Below, piece by piece: positions 53,312 to 62,736 of a stretch of DNA of 64,000 nt (the stretch's first letter is position 1; each line of letters starts with the position of its first letter). Source of the stretch: Tepidibacter aestuarii. GTDB lineage: Bacteria; Bacillota; Clostridia; Peptostreptococcales; Peptostreptococcaceae. The stretch lies in NCBI RefSeq assembly GCF_934924865.1, contig NZ_OW235315.1, positions 1,116,001 to 1,180,000 of the forward strand, written 5' to 3'. A program made the translations under genes and the position numbers. Under the pieces are notes generated by a model that made no database searches, was not told the DNA's origin, and saw only the letters and a program-made list of their open reading frames with translations.

Positions 53312-53810
53312 TAAAGGGGTAACACTTATAGAACTCATAATATCCATAGGTTTTATAAGTGTTTTGCTTATGATTATATTTAATATATTTATATTTAGCA
53401 CCAAAGTATACAATATTTCGCATTCAAATGTTGAAATACAAGAACAATCTCAAATGATACAAAGCTTTATAGAGAGCAATTTATATTTATCATCTGGAAT
53501 AGACAGTGTTATAGATAAAAATGGAAATAAGCTTCATGTAAATGAATTTTATGAAAAAGATATAAAAGAAGTAAGATTTAATGTAGATGGACAAATACGT
53601 AGCATATATCATATATATAATAAAAAGAAGCTTTTTATCAAAAAAAATCTAAACTACAATGGATATGAGTTTGGTGATTATATAGAAAATATAAAAATAA
53701 AGAATATAGACAATGGAAGTGGTGCAGAAATTTCATTAAAATTACAAAAGGATAGCGAAGTTATAAACACTAGTTTTTTAATTTATTTTAGAAATTATTA
53801 TAGTGAGTAG
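53304..53810 (+). CDS. Type IV prepilin-like protein (PilW-like)
   Basis: A 168-residue prepilin with leader MNNKG and VTLIELIISIGFISVLLMIIFNIF, then a soluble domain with many beta-forming segments. It overlaps the end of the frameshifted gene by eight bases. Length and place last in the cluster are like PilW/GspJ. Cleavage by a prepilin peptidase after Gly5 is expected. Confidence 0.72.
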   Translation: MNNKGVTLIELIISIGFISVLLMIIFNIFIFSTKVYNISHSNVEIQEQSQMIQSFIESNLYLSSGIDSVIDKNGNKLHVNEFYEKDIKEVRFNVDGQIRSIYHIYNKKKLFIKKNLNYNGYEFGDYIENIKIKNIDNGSGAEISLKLQKDSEVINTSFLIYFRNYYSE

Positions 53811-53821
53811 GGGGAATTATT

Positions 53822-54097
53822 TTGAACAAATTAAAGAATTATATGGAGGATTTGGTGGATATACATCTAAATAAATTATTAGAAGAATATGAAGATATAT
53901 GTAAGTGTGAAAGATGTATTTTGGATATAAAGGCTATAGCTCTTAACAATTTAAAGCCTAGATACGGAGTAACTCAAATGGGGAATGTATTTATAAAAAT
54001 AGATGAAAGTACAACTGAGTCAAATGTAAAAATAATAAGCGAAATTATAAAAGCTATAGAAAAGGTATCTAAAAATCCTCATAATGGAGATGAATAA
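53822..54097 (+). CDS. ComFB-family (late competence development) protein
   Basis: A 91-residue protein matching the ComFB family in length and in NYMEDLVDIHLNKLLEEYEDICKCERCILDIKAIALNNLKPRY, which holds the CxxC pair. In some bacteria ComFB-type proteins bind cyclic di-nucleotides or are linked to type IV pilus and competence genes, which agrees with the pilin genes upstream. TTG start after GGGGGA. The actual role here is unknown. Confidence 0.75.
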   Translation: MNKLKNYMEDLVDIHLNKLLEEYEDICKCERCILDIKAIALNNLKPRYGVTQMGNVFIKIDESTTESNVKIISEIIKAIEKVSKNPHNGDE

Positions 54098-54098
54098 A

Positions 54099-54611
54099 TT
54101 GGAAAATATAGTGCTAATAGGATTTATGGCTACAGGCAAGAGTAGCGTTGCAAAATTACTTTCTAAAAAACTAAATATGGAGATAATAGATACAGATATA
54201 TATATTGAACAAAAAGAAAATATGAGTATAAGCGAAATATTTAATAAAAAGGGAGAAGAATACTTTAGAGATTTGGAAAAACAGAGTTTGGAAATACTTT
54301 CAAACAAAAAAAATATAATATTGTCAACTGGTGGAGGCATAATAAGTAATGATCAAAATATAGAGTTACTTAGAAAAATAGGAAAAGTTGTTTGGTTAAA
54401 GGCGAGAACAGATACTATAATAAGAAACTTAAAAAAATCTAAAATAAAAAGACCTTTACTAATGGTTGAAAATAAAGAGCAAAAGATAGAGTCTCTGTTA
54501 AAATCTAGGTTAGATAAATACTCAAGATGTTCTCATTTTGAAATAGATATAGATGATAAAAATATAGATGAAGTAGTGTCTAATATACTACTAAGTTTAC
54601 CTAAAATATGA
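54099..54611 (+). CDS. aroK: Shikimate kinase
   Basis: ATP-dependent phosphorylation of shikimate. 170 residues with P-loop GFMATGKSSVAK near 7-18, DTDIYIE, YFRDLEKQSLEIL and STGGGII. TTG 54099 with GGAGATGA at 54086-54093 is chosen; ATG 54090 and ATG 54084 overlap that ribosome site. The site itself lies in the end of comFB, so the genes are coupled. aroQ follows. Confidence 0.9.
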   Translation: MENIVLIGFMATGKSSVAKLLSKKLNMEIIDTDIYIEQKENMSISEIFNKKGEEYFRDLEKQSLEILSNKKNIILSTGGGIISNDQNIELLRKIGKVVWLKARTDTIIRNLKKSKIKRPLLMVENKEQKIESLLKSRLDKYSRCSHFEIDIDDKNIDEVVSNILLSLPKI

Positions 54612-54650
54612 TATTATATAATGGTATAATTTTATATTAGAGGTGTTTTG

Positions 54651-55094
54651 ATGGAAAATATACTAATATTAAATGGGCCTAATTTAAATTTAATAGGCAA
54701 AAGAGAAACAGATATATATGGTAAAGATACCATACAAGATTTACATAATCTAATACTAGAAGAATCAAAATTGATGAATATAAGAGTAGAATTTTTTCAA
54801 AGCAACCATGAAGGTGAAATAATAGATAAAATTCAAAGTTGTATAAATACATACGACGGTATAGTGATAAATCCAGGAGCTTATACACATTATAGTTATG
54901 CTATTTATGATGCTATAAAATCGATAGACAAGCCATTTGTCGAGGTTCATATCTCAAATATTCATAAAAGAGAAGAATTTAGACAAAAAAGTGTTACAGC
55001 CAAAGCGTGTATAGGACAAATAACAGGGTTTGGATTTTATAGTTATATACTAGGATTATATAGTATAATAAACTACATAAGGGGTGGAAAGTAA
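54651..55094 (+). CDS. aroQ: Type II 3-dehydroquinate dehydratase
   Basis: 147 residues of the dodecameric type II enzyme. The start ILILNGPNLNLIGKRETDIYG contains the catalytic Arg and Tyr region, with SNHEGEIIDKI, INPGAYTHYSYAIYDAI, and VEVHISNIHKREEFR following. ATG 54651 after GAGGTG is preferred to the TTG three bases earlier. Stop and next start overlap (TAATG). It supplies dehydroshikimate to AroE. Confidence 0.93.
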   Translation: MENILILNGPNLNLIGKRETDIYGKDTIQDLHNLILEESKLMNIRVEFFQSNHEGEIIDKIQSCINTYDGIVINPGAYTHYSYAIYDAIKSIDKPFVEVHISNIHKREEFRQKSVTAKACIGQITGFGFYSYILGLYSIINYIRGGK

Positions 55095-56158
55095 TGAATA
55101 GAATAAATAAACTAAGAGAACATATGAAAAATAATGATTTAGATGCTGTTTTAATTTATAAAGGTGAAAATAGAAGATATTTATCAGATTTTACAGGAAC
55201 TACAGGATATGTTCTTATAACAAATGATAAAAGTTTATTCTTCACAGATTTTAGATATATACAACAAGCTACAAACCAATGTAAAGGATTTGAAATAGTA
55301 GAAATATCAAGAGAAAAACCTGTAACAGAGTTTTTAAAAGATATGGATATAAAGAATTTAGGATTTGAAGATGATTATATGGACTTTGCAACTTATTCTA
55401 GATTCAGCAAAGAACTTGAAAATATAAACTTTATTCCTTTAAAAGGGCATATGCTTGCAATAAGAGCTATAAAGGATGAAAAAGAGATAGATACTATAAG
55501 AAAGGCTGCAAGTATTGCAGATGAAGCTTTTTCTCATATACTAACTTTTATAAAACCGGGTGTATGTGAAGTGGAAGTGGCTCTTGAACTTGAGTACTTC
55601 ATGAAGAAAAAAGGAGCTACTGGATTATCATTTGATTCTATAGTGGCATCAGGAAATAGATCATCTCTTCCTCATGGAGTTGCAAGTGACAAAATAATAG
55701 AGGAAGGTGACTTCTTGACATTAGATTTTGGTTGCGTATATAATGGATATTGCTCAGATATGACTAGAACAATAGTTGTAGGAAAGGCAAGCGACAGGCA
55801 AAAAGAAATATACAATATAGTTTTAAATGCTCAAATGAGAGCTTTAGAAAATATAAAACCAGGTATGACTGGTGTTGAACTAGATAAGATTGCTAGGGAA
55901 GTCATAACAGATGCAGGCTATGGAGAATATTTTGGGCATGGTTTAGGCCATGGAGTAGGACTTGAAGTACATGAAATGCCTAATGTTAATCCAAATGCAC
56001 AAAACACTCTTTTACCTGGAATGATAATAACAGATGAACCTGGTATATATATTCCAGATTTTGGAGGAGTTAGAATAGAAGATTTAATTGTAGTGACAAT
56101 TGATGGATATGAAGTATTATCTAGCTCTACTAAAGAATTAATAGAACTATCTTACTAG
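55094..56158 (+). CDS. pepP: M24-family Xaa-Pro aminopeptidase
   Basis: A 354-residue metallopeptidase with a creatinase N-terminal domain and M24 domain. Metal ligands lie in [58 protein letters not shown]. It removes N-terminal residues before proline or acts as a dipeptidase. The efp gene follows, the common order aroQ-pepP-efp in Firmicutes. Confidence 0.92.
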   Translation: MNRINKLREHMKNNDLDAVLIYKGENRRYLSDFTGTTGYVLITNDKSLFFTDFRYIQQATNQCKGFEIVEISREKPVTEFLKDMDIKNLGFEDDYMDFATYSRFSKELENINFIPLKGHMLAIRAIKDEKEIDTIRKAASIADEAFSHILTFIKPGVCEVEVALELEYFMKKKGATGLSFDSIVASGNRSSLPHGVASDKIIEEGDFLTLDFGCVYNGYCSDMTRTIVVGKASDRQKEIYNIVLNAQMRALENIKPGMTGVELDKIAREVITDAGYGEYFGHGLGHGVGLEVHEMPNVNPNAQNTLLPGMIITDEPGIYIPDFGGVRIEDLIVVTIDGYEVLSSSTKELIELSY

Positions 56159-56183
56159 AAATTTAAATTATGGAGGGATAACA

Positions 56184-56741
56184 ATGGTTTCAGCAGGTGA
56201 TTTTAGAAAAGGAGTTACTTTTATAAAGGATGGAGAACTATGTTTAGTAATAGATTTCCAACACGTTAAGCCAGGTAAAGGAGCAGCTTTCGTTAGAACT
56301 AAGTATAGAAACTTAAAGACAGGATCTACAAGAGAAGAAGCTTTTCATCCAGGTGATAAGTTCCCTAAGGCTAATATAGAAACTAAACAAATGCAATACT
56401 TATACGCAGATGGAGAATTATACTACTTCATGGATAACGAAACTTATGATCAAGTTCCACTTAACTATGAACAAGTTGAAGATGCTATAAAGTTTTTAAA
56501 AGAAAACGAGTCAGCAACTATAAGATTCCACGAAGGACAAGCCTTCCAAGTTGAAGCACCAAACTTTGTTGAGTTAGAAATAACTGAAACAGAGCCAGGA
56601 GTAAAAGGAGATACGGCTACTAACGTAACTAAGAATGCAACAGTTGAAACTGGAGCTGTAGTTCAAGTTCCTATGTTTATAAACTTAGGAGATAAAATAA
56701 AGATAGATACTAGAACTGGAGAATATTTATCAAGAGTTTAA
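56184..56741 (+). CDS. efp: Elongation factor P
   Basis: Relieves ribosome stalling at polyproline. 185 residues in three OB-like domains, with [16 protein letters not shown] holding the lysine at the loop tip, and the C-terminal [17 protein letters not shown] signature. No EpmA or EarP-type modification genes are visible in the window. GGAGGGAT before ATG. Confidence 0.96.
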   Translation: MVSAGDFRKGVTFIKDGELCLVIDFQHVKPGKGAAFVRTKYRNLKTGSTREEAFHPGDKFPKANIETKQMQYLYADGELYYFMDNETYDQVPLNYEQVEDAIKFLKENESATIRFHEGQAFQVEAPNFVELEITETEPGVKGDTATNVTKNATVETGAVVQVPMFINLGDKIKIDTRTGEYLSRV

Positions 56742-56808
56742 TATACTTGCTTGTTGGATATAATTCATATATAGAACAAAATACAAATTTCTAAGGAGGT
56801 ATATTACT

Positions 56809-57243
56809 ATGCAACATTTATATGAGAAAGTAGCTTACTTAAAAGGATTAGCAGATGGATTAGGTGTTGACGAAAGTACTAAAGAAGGAAAATTATTAAT
56901 AAATATCGTTGATATTTTAGATGATTTTGCAGATGCTATAGTCGAGCTTGAGGAAGAACAAGATGAAATATCTGAATACATAGAGACTATAGATGAAGAC
57001 TTAGAAGATTTAGAGGATGAAATTTATGAAGATGAATTGGATGAAGATGAAGAATTTAGTTACGTTCAATTCCAGTGTCCAACTTGTAAAGAAGATGTAG
57101 AAATAGACGAAGAATTGCTATACGATGAAGATGTAGATATTCTTTGCCCTAACTGCAAAGAAGTAATATTATTTGCTGAAGATGACTGTTGCGATGGTCA
57201 TTGTCATTCAGGAGAAGATCACGATTGTAACTGTGGTGAATAA
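56809..57243 (+). CDS. CD1247-like acidic zinc-ribbon protein
   Basis: A 144-residue protein. Residues 1-60 resemble the CD1247 N-terminal domain of Clostridia (MQHLYEKVAYLKGLADGLGVDESTKEGKLL). Then comes a very acidic stretch and a zinc ribbon with CPTCKEDV and CPNCKEV. The tail ends in a Cys/His-rich segment (CCDGHCHSGEDHDCNCGE) that could bind metal. Function unknown. AAGGAGGT precedes ATG; a terminator follows. Confidence 0.75.
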   Translation: MQHLYEKVAYLKGLADGLGVDESTKEGKLLINIVDILDDFADAIVELEEEQDEISEYIETIDEDLEDLEDEIYEDELDEDEEFSYVQFQCPTCKEDVEIDEELLYDEDVDILCPNCKEVILFAEDDCCDGHCHSGEDHDCNCGE

Positions 57244-57258
57244 TATAGAAGTTTGCAT

Positions 57259-57289
57259 AAAAAATGACTGCTTTTAGCAGTCGTTTTTT
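57259..57289 (+). terminator. Terminator after the zinc-ribbon gene
   Basis: AAAAATGACTGC, loop TTTTA, GCAGTCG and T6 (one G-U pair). Confidence 0.82.
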
Positions 57290-57373
57290 ATTTAAATTTC
57301 TTTACAAAATTACTTTAGAAATAGTAAACTATAATTTGATAAGAGTTCCTTCAAAATTAGGAGGTATAATAGT

Positions 57374-58084
57374 ATGATAATGAATAGACAAATGAAAAAG
57401 TATGAAAGAGAATTAGAGGAAAAAATTGAATATACATTTAAAAATAAGAGCTATTTATTAGAGGCTTTAACTCATAGTTCGTATGCAAATGAAAATAAAA
57501 AGGGAAATATACAATATAATGAGAGAATAGAGTTTTTAGGTGACTCAGCACTTGGAATAGTAGTTAGTCATTATTTGTTTGAAAACAAGAAAAACTTGCC
57601 TGAAGGAGAGCTTACAAAGATTAGAGCAAATATAGTTTGTGAGGAATCTTTAAGTGAGTTTGCAAAAAAAATTAATCTTGGAAAATATTTGTTACTAGGT
57701 AAGGGCGAAGAGGTAACAGGAGGTAGAGAGCGTATATCGATACTAGCAGATGCTACTGAGGCAATAATAGGAGCGATTTATTTAGATGGTGGACTTGAAG
57801 CTGCTAGTAAGTTTGTAATAAGTCATATGAAAGATATAATACAAGATTCTATAAAAGGTAAAATATTTAGAGACTATAAAACGCATCTTCAAGAAGTACT
57901 TCAAAGTCAGACTAATGAGAGAATAACTTATGATGTAATAGAGGAAATTGGTCCAGACCATAATAAAAAATTTATTATTCAGGTGAGACTTGGTAAAGAA
58001 ATTTTAGGAAAAGGTGGCGGAAAGAGCAAAAAGGAAGCTGAACAAATGGCTGCAAAACAAGCATTAAAGAGGGTTGGTTGTTAA
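57374..58084 (+). CDS. rnc: Ribonuclease III
   Basis: Double-strand RNA endonuclease, 236 residues. Catalytic domain signature NERIEFLGDSALGIVVS near residues 50-66, second acidic site DATEAIIGAIYLDGG near 118-132, and a C-terminal dsRNA-binding domain with GKSKKEAEQMAAKQAL. AGGAGG precedes two ATG codons (57374, 57380). First gene of the rnc-smc-ftsY cluster. Confidence 0.95.
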   Translation: MIMNRQMKKYERELEEKIEYTFKNKSYLLEALTHSSYANENKKGNIQYNERIEFLGDSALGIVVSHYLFENKKNLPEGELTKIRANIVCEESLSEFAKKINLGKYLLLGKGEEVTGGRERISILADATEAIIGAIYLDGGLEAASKFVISHMKDIIQDSIKGKIFRDYKTHLQEVLQSQTNERITYDVIEEIGPDHNKKFIIQVRLGKEILGKGGGKSKKEAEQMAAKQALKRVGC

Positions 58085-59151
58085 TGAAAAGAAGAATAAT
58101 ACCGGTATTTGTACCTCATAAGGGATGTCCCCATGATTGTATATTTTGTAATCAAAAGAAGATAACTGGGGTATCAACTGATGTTAGTGCAAATGATGTT
58201 AAAAATATAATAGAAGAATATTTAGAGACTATGGATGACGGTGTACATATAGAGGTTGCATTTTTTGGAGGAAGCTTTACTGCAATAGATATAAATATCC
58301 AAAAGGAACTATTATCGGTTGCCAAAGAATATGTAGATAAAGGAATAATAAAGGATATAAGGCTTTCAACAAGACCAGACTGCATAGATGAAATTATACT
58401 TGATAACTTAAAAGAGCATAAAGTTAGCATTATAGAACTGGGAGTTCAATCTATGGATGATGATGTATTAAAGCAAAGTATAAGAGGTCATAGTCAAGAA
58501 GATGTAGTAAGGGCTGTAAATCTTATAAAAAAGTATGGATTTGAACTTGGACTTCAAATGATGCTAGGTCTTCCTAGTGATAATGAGAAAAAATGTACAC
58601 AAACTGCTGATAAATTTATAGCTTTAAGACCGAGCTTTGTAAGGATATATCCAACTCTTGTAGTAAAGGATACAGGTCTTGAAAATTTATACAATGAAAG
58701 TAAGTATAGTCCGTTTGATTTAGATACTACTATAGAAATATCAAAAAAGCTTTTAATAAAGTTTCAACTGGAAAATATAAAGGTAATAAGAGTGGGACTT
58801 CAAACTACAGAGGATATATCGCTTGGAAAAGATGTTGTATGCGGGCCTCATCATCCATCTCTTAGAGAACTTATTGAAGCTAAAATATATAGGGATTATA
58901 TAGAAAATATAATAAAGTCTAGCAATATAAAAGATTCAATTACTGTTTATGTAAATAAGAGGAATATATCAAAAATAGTTGGAAATAAAAAAAGCAATAT
59001 AATATACTTATATGAAAGATACAATATAAAAATGTTAGTTAAAGAAGATAATCTACCTGTAGATGAATTTTCTTTTGAGTACAATGAGGTATTAACTAAG
59101 ACAAATTTAAATGAAATATACAAGAATTTATATAATATATATAAAATTTAA
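58084..59151 (+). CDS. Radical SAM protein (Elp3/HemN-like)
   Basis: A 355-residue radical SAM protein with IIPVFVPHKGCPHDCIFCNQKKITG, cluster motif CPHDCIFC near residues 15-22, then FFGGSFTAID, RLSTRPDCID and GVQSMDDDVL, which match the Elp3/MiaB-like and HemN-like superfamily. In Clostridia it lies between rnc and smc. The substrate is not known; a tRNA or Elp3-type role is possible, but no acetyltransferase domain is present. ATG 58084 overlaps the rnc stop. Confidence 0.82.
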   Translation: MKRRIIPVFVPHKGCPHDCIFCNQKKITGVSTDVSANDVKNIIEEYLETMDDGVHIEVAFFGGSFTAIDINIQKELLSVAKEYVDKGIIKDIRLSTRPDCIDEIILDNLKEHKVSIIELGVQSMDDDVLKQSIRGHSQEDVVRAVNLIKKYGFELGLQMMLGLPSDNEKKCTQTADKFIALRPSFVRIYPTLVVKDTGLENLYNESKYSPFDLDTTIEISKKLLIKFQLENIKVIRVGLQTTEDISLGKDVVCGPHHPSLRELIEAKIYRDYIENIIKSSNIKDSITVYVNKRNISKIVGNKKSNIIYLYERYNIKMLVKEDNLPVDEFSFEYNEVLTKTNLNEIYKNLYNIYKI

Positions 59152-59165
59152 TTGGGGGGATTTTT

Positions 59166-62100
59166 TTGTATTTAAAGAGGTTAGAATTAAAGGGCTTTAA
59201 ATCCTTTCCTAATAAAACGGAGATAGTATTTGAAAAAGGAATAACGTCTATTGTAGGACCTAATGGAAGTGGTAAGAGTAATGTGTTAGATGCTATAAGA
59301 TGGGTTCTTGGAGAACAAAGTATAAAGAGCCTAAGAGGAGATAAGCTTGAAGATGTAATATTTATAGGTGCTGACAATAAAAAACCTATGAACTATTGTG
59401 AGGTATCTCTTATTATAGATAATAGCGAAGGAATAATAAATATTGATTACAGCGAAGTTAGCATAAAGAGAAGAGCTTATAGATCTGGAGAGAGTGAGTT
59501 TTATATAAATAATAAAAATTGTAGGTTAAAAGATGTCAAAGAATTACTTCTTGATACGGGAATAGGAAGAGAAGGATATTCTATAATAGAACAAGGAAAG
59601 ATTGATGAAATACTAGGAAATAATGTGAATAATAGAAGAAAAGTGTTTGATGAGGCTTGTGGTATATCTAAATACAGGTATAAAAAGCAAGAAGGAGAAA
59701 AAAACCTTAAAAATACAAAAGAAAATTTAGAGAGAATAAATGATATTTTTTATGAAATAGAGAATCAATTAAAACCTTTAGAGATACAAAAGGAAAAATC
59801 GCTAAAATATATAAAACTTACAGATGAGCTTAAAGTATTTCAAGTAAACTCTTATATAAGGGAAATAGAGGCATTGGATGTTGAGTTGAAAGAAATAAAC
59901 AATCACAGCAAGATACTTTCTGAACAACTTGAAGACTTAGAAAAAACAAAGAAAAATCAAGAAACAGAGATTATAGATATAGAGAAGAAATTATCTGAAT
60001 TAGAGATCAAAATAACTGAATCTAATGAAGGCATACATCAAATTCAGGTGGGTATAGATAAGAAAACAGCAGACTTGAATTTAATAGATGAAAAAATAAA
60101 GAATATACAGATTAATAAACAAAGGAATGAAAAAGAATTATCAGAATTAAAATCAAAAAAGCTTCAAAAAGAAGAAGAGCTAAAGGTTTTAACTGATGAT
60201 AATGATAAACTTTTCTTAAATCTTGAAAATCTGAACAAAAATAAGGAAGAGGTTCAAGGTAGCACAGACAAAGGTATGCTTGAACTAAATTCTATAGAGC
60301 AAAAGATTGAGGATCTAAAAAATGATGCAATAAATTTATTAGATGAAAAAAACAATAAAAATATAAGACTTTCAAGTTTAAATACCAGTGTTGAAAATAT
60401 ACAAAATAGAAAAGTAGAAGTCAGACGAAATATAGATGAGATAAGTTTACAGGCTGAAGAAAAGAAATCTAAACTAAAAACTAACGTAGAAATTGAAAAA
60501 GAGAATAATGATATTATTAAAAAATTGAAATTGAATAAAAATGAAGAGATAAATAATTTGAATTCATCTATTGCAAATCTTAAAAACATAGAATCTAGTA
60601 TCAATAACAAAAAACTTAAAATAAATGAATACAATTCTAAGTTAAATGTATATGTTGATATGGAAAATAGATATGAAGGTTTTTATAGAGGTGTAAAAGA
60701 GGTACTAAAAAATAAAAAACTTCAGGGAATTAAGGGTGCAGTTGCAGAGGTTATAAAGGTAGGTAAGGAATATGAGGTAGCTGTTGAAGTTGCTATGGGA
60801 TCTTCTCTTCAAAATGTAATCACAAAAGATGAATATAGTGCAAAACAAGCTATTTCATACTTAAAGCAGGGCAACCTAGGAAGAGTAACATTTTTACCTA
60901 TTAATATAATAAAACCTAGAAAGGTAAATATAAATGAAATACCTAAAATAGACGGTTTAATAGGAATAGCCAGCGATATAGTTAAGTTTGAGGATGAATT
61001 TAAGAATATAATAGAAAATATACTTGGAAGAACAATATTTGTAGAGGATATAGATTGTGCTATAAAGCTTGGTAAAATGACTAACTATAAGTATAAGATA
61101 GTGACATTAAAGGGAGATGTATTCAACTCAGGAGGTTCATTAACTGGTGGTAGTGTGAAATCAGTAAATAACCTATTGTCTAGAAAAAGAATAATAGAAG
61201 AGTTTAAAGAAAACATAGAAAAAGAAACAGTAGAAATACAAAATTTATTAGAAAATAAATCTAATACAGAACAGGACGTAGAAACAAAAAGGAATAATAT
61301 ATCTAACTTAGAAGTATCTATACAAGAAAAGGAAAAAACAATTTTTAAAATTAATTCAGATATTAATAATATCAAACAAGATATAAATTCAATAGAACAC
61401 ACAAAAGCTAAATTAGAAAAAGAAGAATTGGGATTTAATGACAATCTATCGTATACGAATGAATTGATAACTAAATTAAACGAAGAAATAAAAGAAATTG
61501 ATATCAAAACATCTCAAATAGAACAAACTATAAAGGAAATAGATATTAAAAAACAAGAATACAAGCATAAATACGAATCTGATATACAAATTTTAAATGA
61601 AGTAAAGCTTGAAATAGCTAAATTTACTCAAGTATATGAAAATAATCAAAACCAAATTCAAATGGCAAAAGATTATATTAACGACCTAGAAAATAACACA
61701 GCTACAAAAGAAAAAGAGATGAAAAGCTCAGAATTAGAAAAGCAAAATGTAAGTGAAAAGAAGATTTTGATAAAGGTCGAAAAAGAAGAATTAAATGAAC
61801 AGATGATAGACCTTAATAAAAAGTATGAAGATTATAAAAATGATAAATTAAATATACTAAAAGAGATAAAAGATAAAAAAGAAGAGTTTAAAATAAAAGA
61901 AGAAAACTATACTCAATTAAAAGAAAGTATGTATAAGATAGAATCAAAAATAGATAAGCTTGAACTTAGTCAGGAAAATTACTTCAATAAATTATGGGAA
62001 GATTATGAGCTTACATTTAAAGATGCTACACCGTTAAAAAATGACGAGATAGAAATAGATAAGAAAAAAATAGAAAACTTAAAGAATCAAATAAAGAGAA

Positions 62101-62726
62101 TCGGAAACGTAAATCTTGATTCAATACAGGAATATAAAGAAGTAAAAGAAAGATATGATTTTTATGAAGAACAAAAGAAGGATCTTGAAAAATCTATAGA
62201 ATCAATAGAAAAATTAATAGTAGATCTTGAGGCTAATATGAGAAGTGAGTTTAGTGTTAACTTTAAAAAGATAAATGAGTACTACATGGTTATTTACAAA
62301 AAACTATTCGGTGGAGGACATGGAGAGCTTAAGATAGTAGATCCATCTAACCTTTTACAAAGTGACATAGAAATAATAGCACAACCTCCTGGTAAAAAGC
62401 TTAAAAACATAAATCTTTTATCTGGAGGAGAAAAAGCATTAACTGCAATAGCCATATTATTTAGTATAATAAGTACAAGACCTACACCGTTTTGTGTATT
62501 AGATGAAATTGAAGCACCTCTTGATGATGCTAATATTTATAGATATGGAGAATTCTTAAGAGGTTTATCTAAAGATACACAATTCATAGCTATAACTCAC
62601 AGAAGAGGAACTATGCAGGTATCAGATTACATATATGGTGTAACTATGGAGCAAAAAGCAATATCTAAAGTACTGAGTCTAAAACTAGAACAAGCACAAG
62701 AATTAACTAATGAAAATGCGAGCTAG
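59166..62726 (+). CDS. smc: Chromosome segregation protein SMC
   Basis: A 1186-residue SMC ATPase for chromosome condensation and segregation with ScpA and ScpB. N-terminal head with IVGPNGSGKSNVLDAIRWVLGEQS (Walker A near 31-39), two long coiled coils (about 170-500 and 665-1020), a hinge near 510-650 with KGAVAEVI and TLKGDVFNSGGSLTGGSV, and the C-terminal head with LLSGGEKALTAIAILF and VLDEIEAPLDDANIYR. TTG start with GGGGGGA. ftsY follows after 10 bases. Confidence 0.97.
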   Translation: MYLKRLELKGFKSFPNKTEIVFEKGITSIVGPNGSGKSNVLDAIRWVLGEQSIKSLRGDKLEDVIFIGADNKKPMNYCEVSLIIDNSEGIINIDYSEVSIKRRAYRSGESEFYINNKNCRLKDVKELLLDTGIGREGYSIIEQGKIDEILGNNVNNRRKVFDEACGISKYRYKKQEGEKNLKNTKENLERINDIFYEIENQLKPLEIQKEKSLKYIKLTDELKVFQVNSYIREIEALDVELKEINNHSKILSEQLEDLEKTKKNQETEIIDIEKKLSELEIKITESNEGIHQIQVGIDKKTADLNLIDEKIKNIQINKQRNEKELSELKSKKLQKEEELKVLTDDNDKLFLNLENLNKNKEEVQGSTDKGMLELNSIEQKIEDLKNDAINLLDEKNNKNIRLSSLNTSVENIQNRKVEVRRNIDEISLQAEEKKSKLKTNVEIEKENNDIIKKLKLNKNEEINNLNSSIANLKNIESSINNKKLKINEYNSKLNVYVDMENRYEGFYRGVKEVLKNKKLQGIKGAVAEVIKVGKEYEVAVEVAMGSSLQNVITKDEYSAKQAISYLKQGNLGRVTFLPINIIKPRKVNINEIPKIDGLIGIASDIVKFEDEFKNIIENILGRTIFVEDIDCAIKLGKMTNYKYKIVTLKGDVFNSGGSLTGGSVKSVNNLLSRKRIIEEFKENIEKETVEIQNLLENKSNTEQDVETKRNNISNLEVSIQEKEKTIFKINSDINNIKQDINSIEHTKAKLEKEELGFNDNLSYTNELITKLNEEIKEIDIKTSQIEQTIKEIDIKKQEYKHKYESDIQILNEVKLEIAKFTQVYENNQNQIQMAKDYINDLENNTATKEKEMKSSELEKQNVSEKKILIKVEKEELNEQMIDLNKKYEDYKNDKLNILKEIKDKKEEFKIKEENYTQLKESMYKIESKIDKLELSQENYFNKLWEDYELTFKDATPLKNDEIEIDKKKIENLKNQIKRIGNVNLDSIQEYKEVKERYDFYEEQKKDLEKSIESIEKLIVDLEANMRSEFSVNFKKINEYYMVIYKKLFGGGHGELKIVDPSNLLQSDIEIIAQPPGKKLKNINLLSGGEKALTAIAILFSIISTRPTPFCVLDEIEAPLDDANIYRYGEFLRGLSKDTQFIAITHRRGTMQVSDYIYGVTMEQKAISKVLSLKLEQAQELTNENAS

Positions 62727-62736
62727 GAGGTAAATT

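Noticed and set aside
2188..61507. Many long frames antisense to or overlapping strong genes (for example 5691-6053, 25983-26444 and 60254-60634 on the minus strand)
   Set aside because: They lie wholly opposite conserved genes, lack ribosome sites and show no family features; they are shadows of AT-rich coding sequence.
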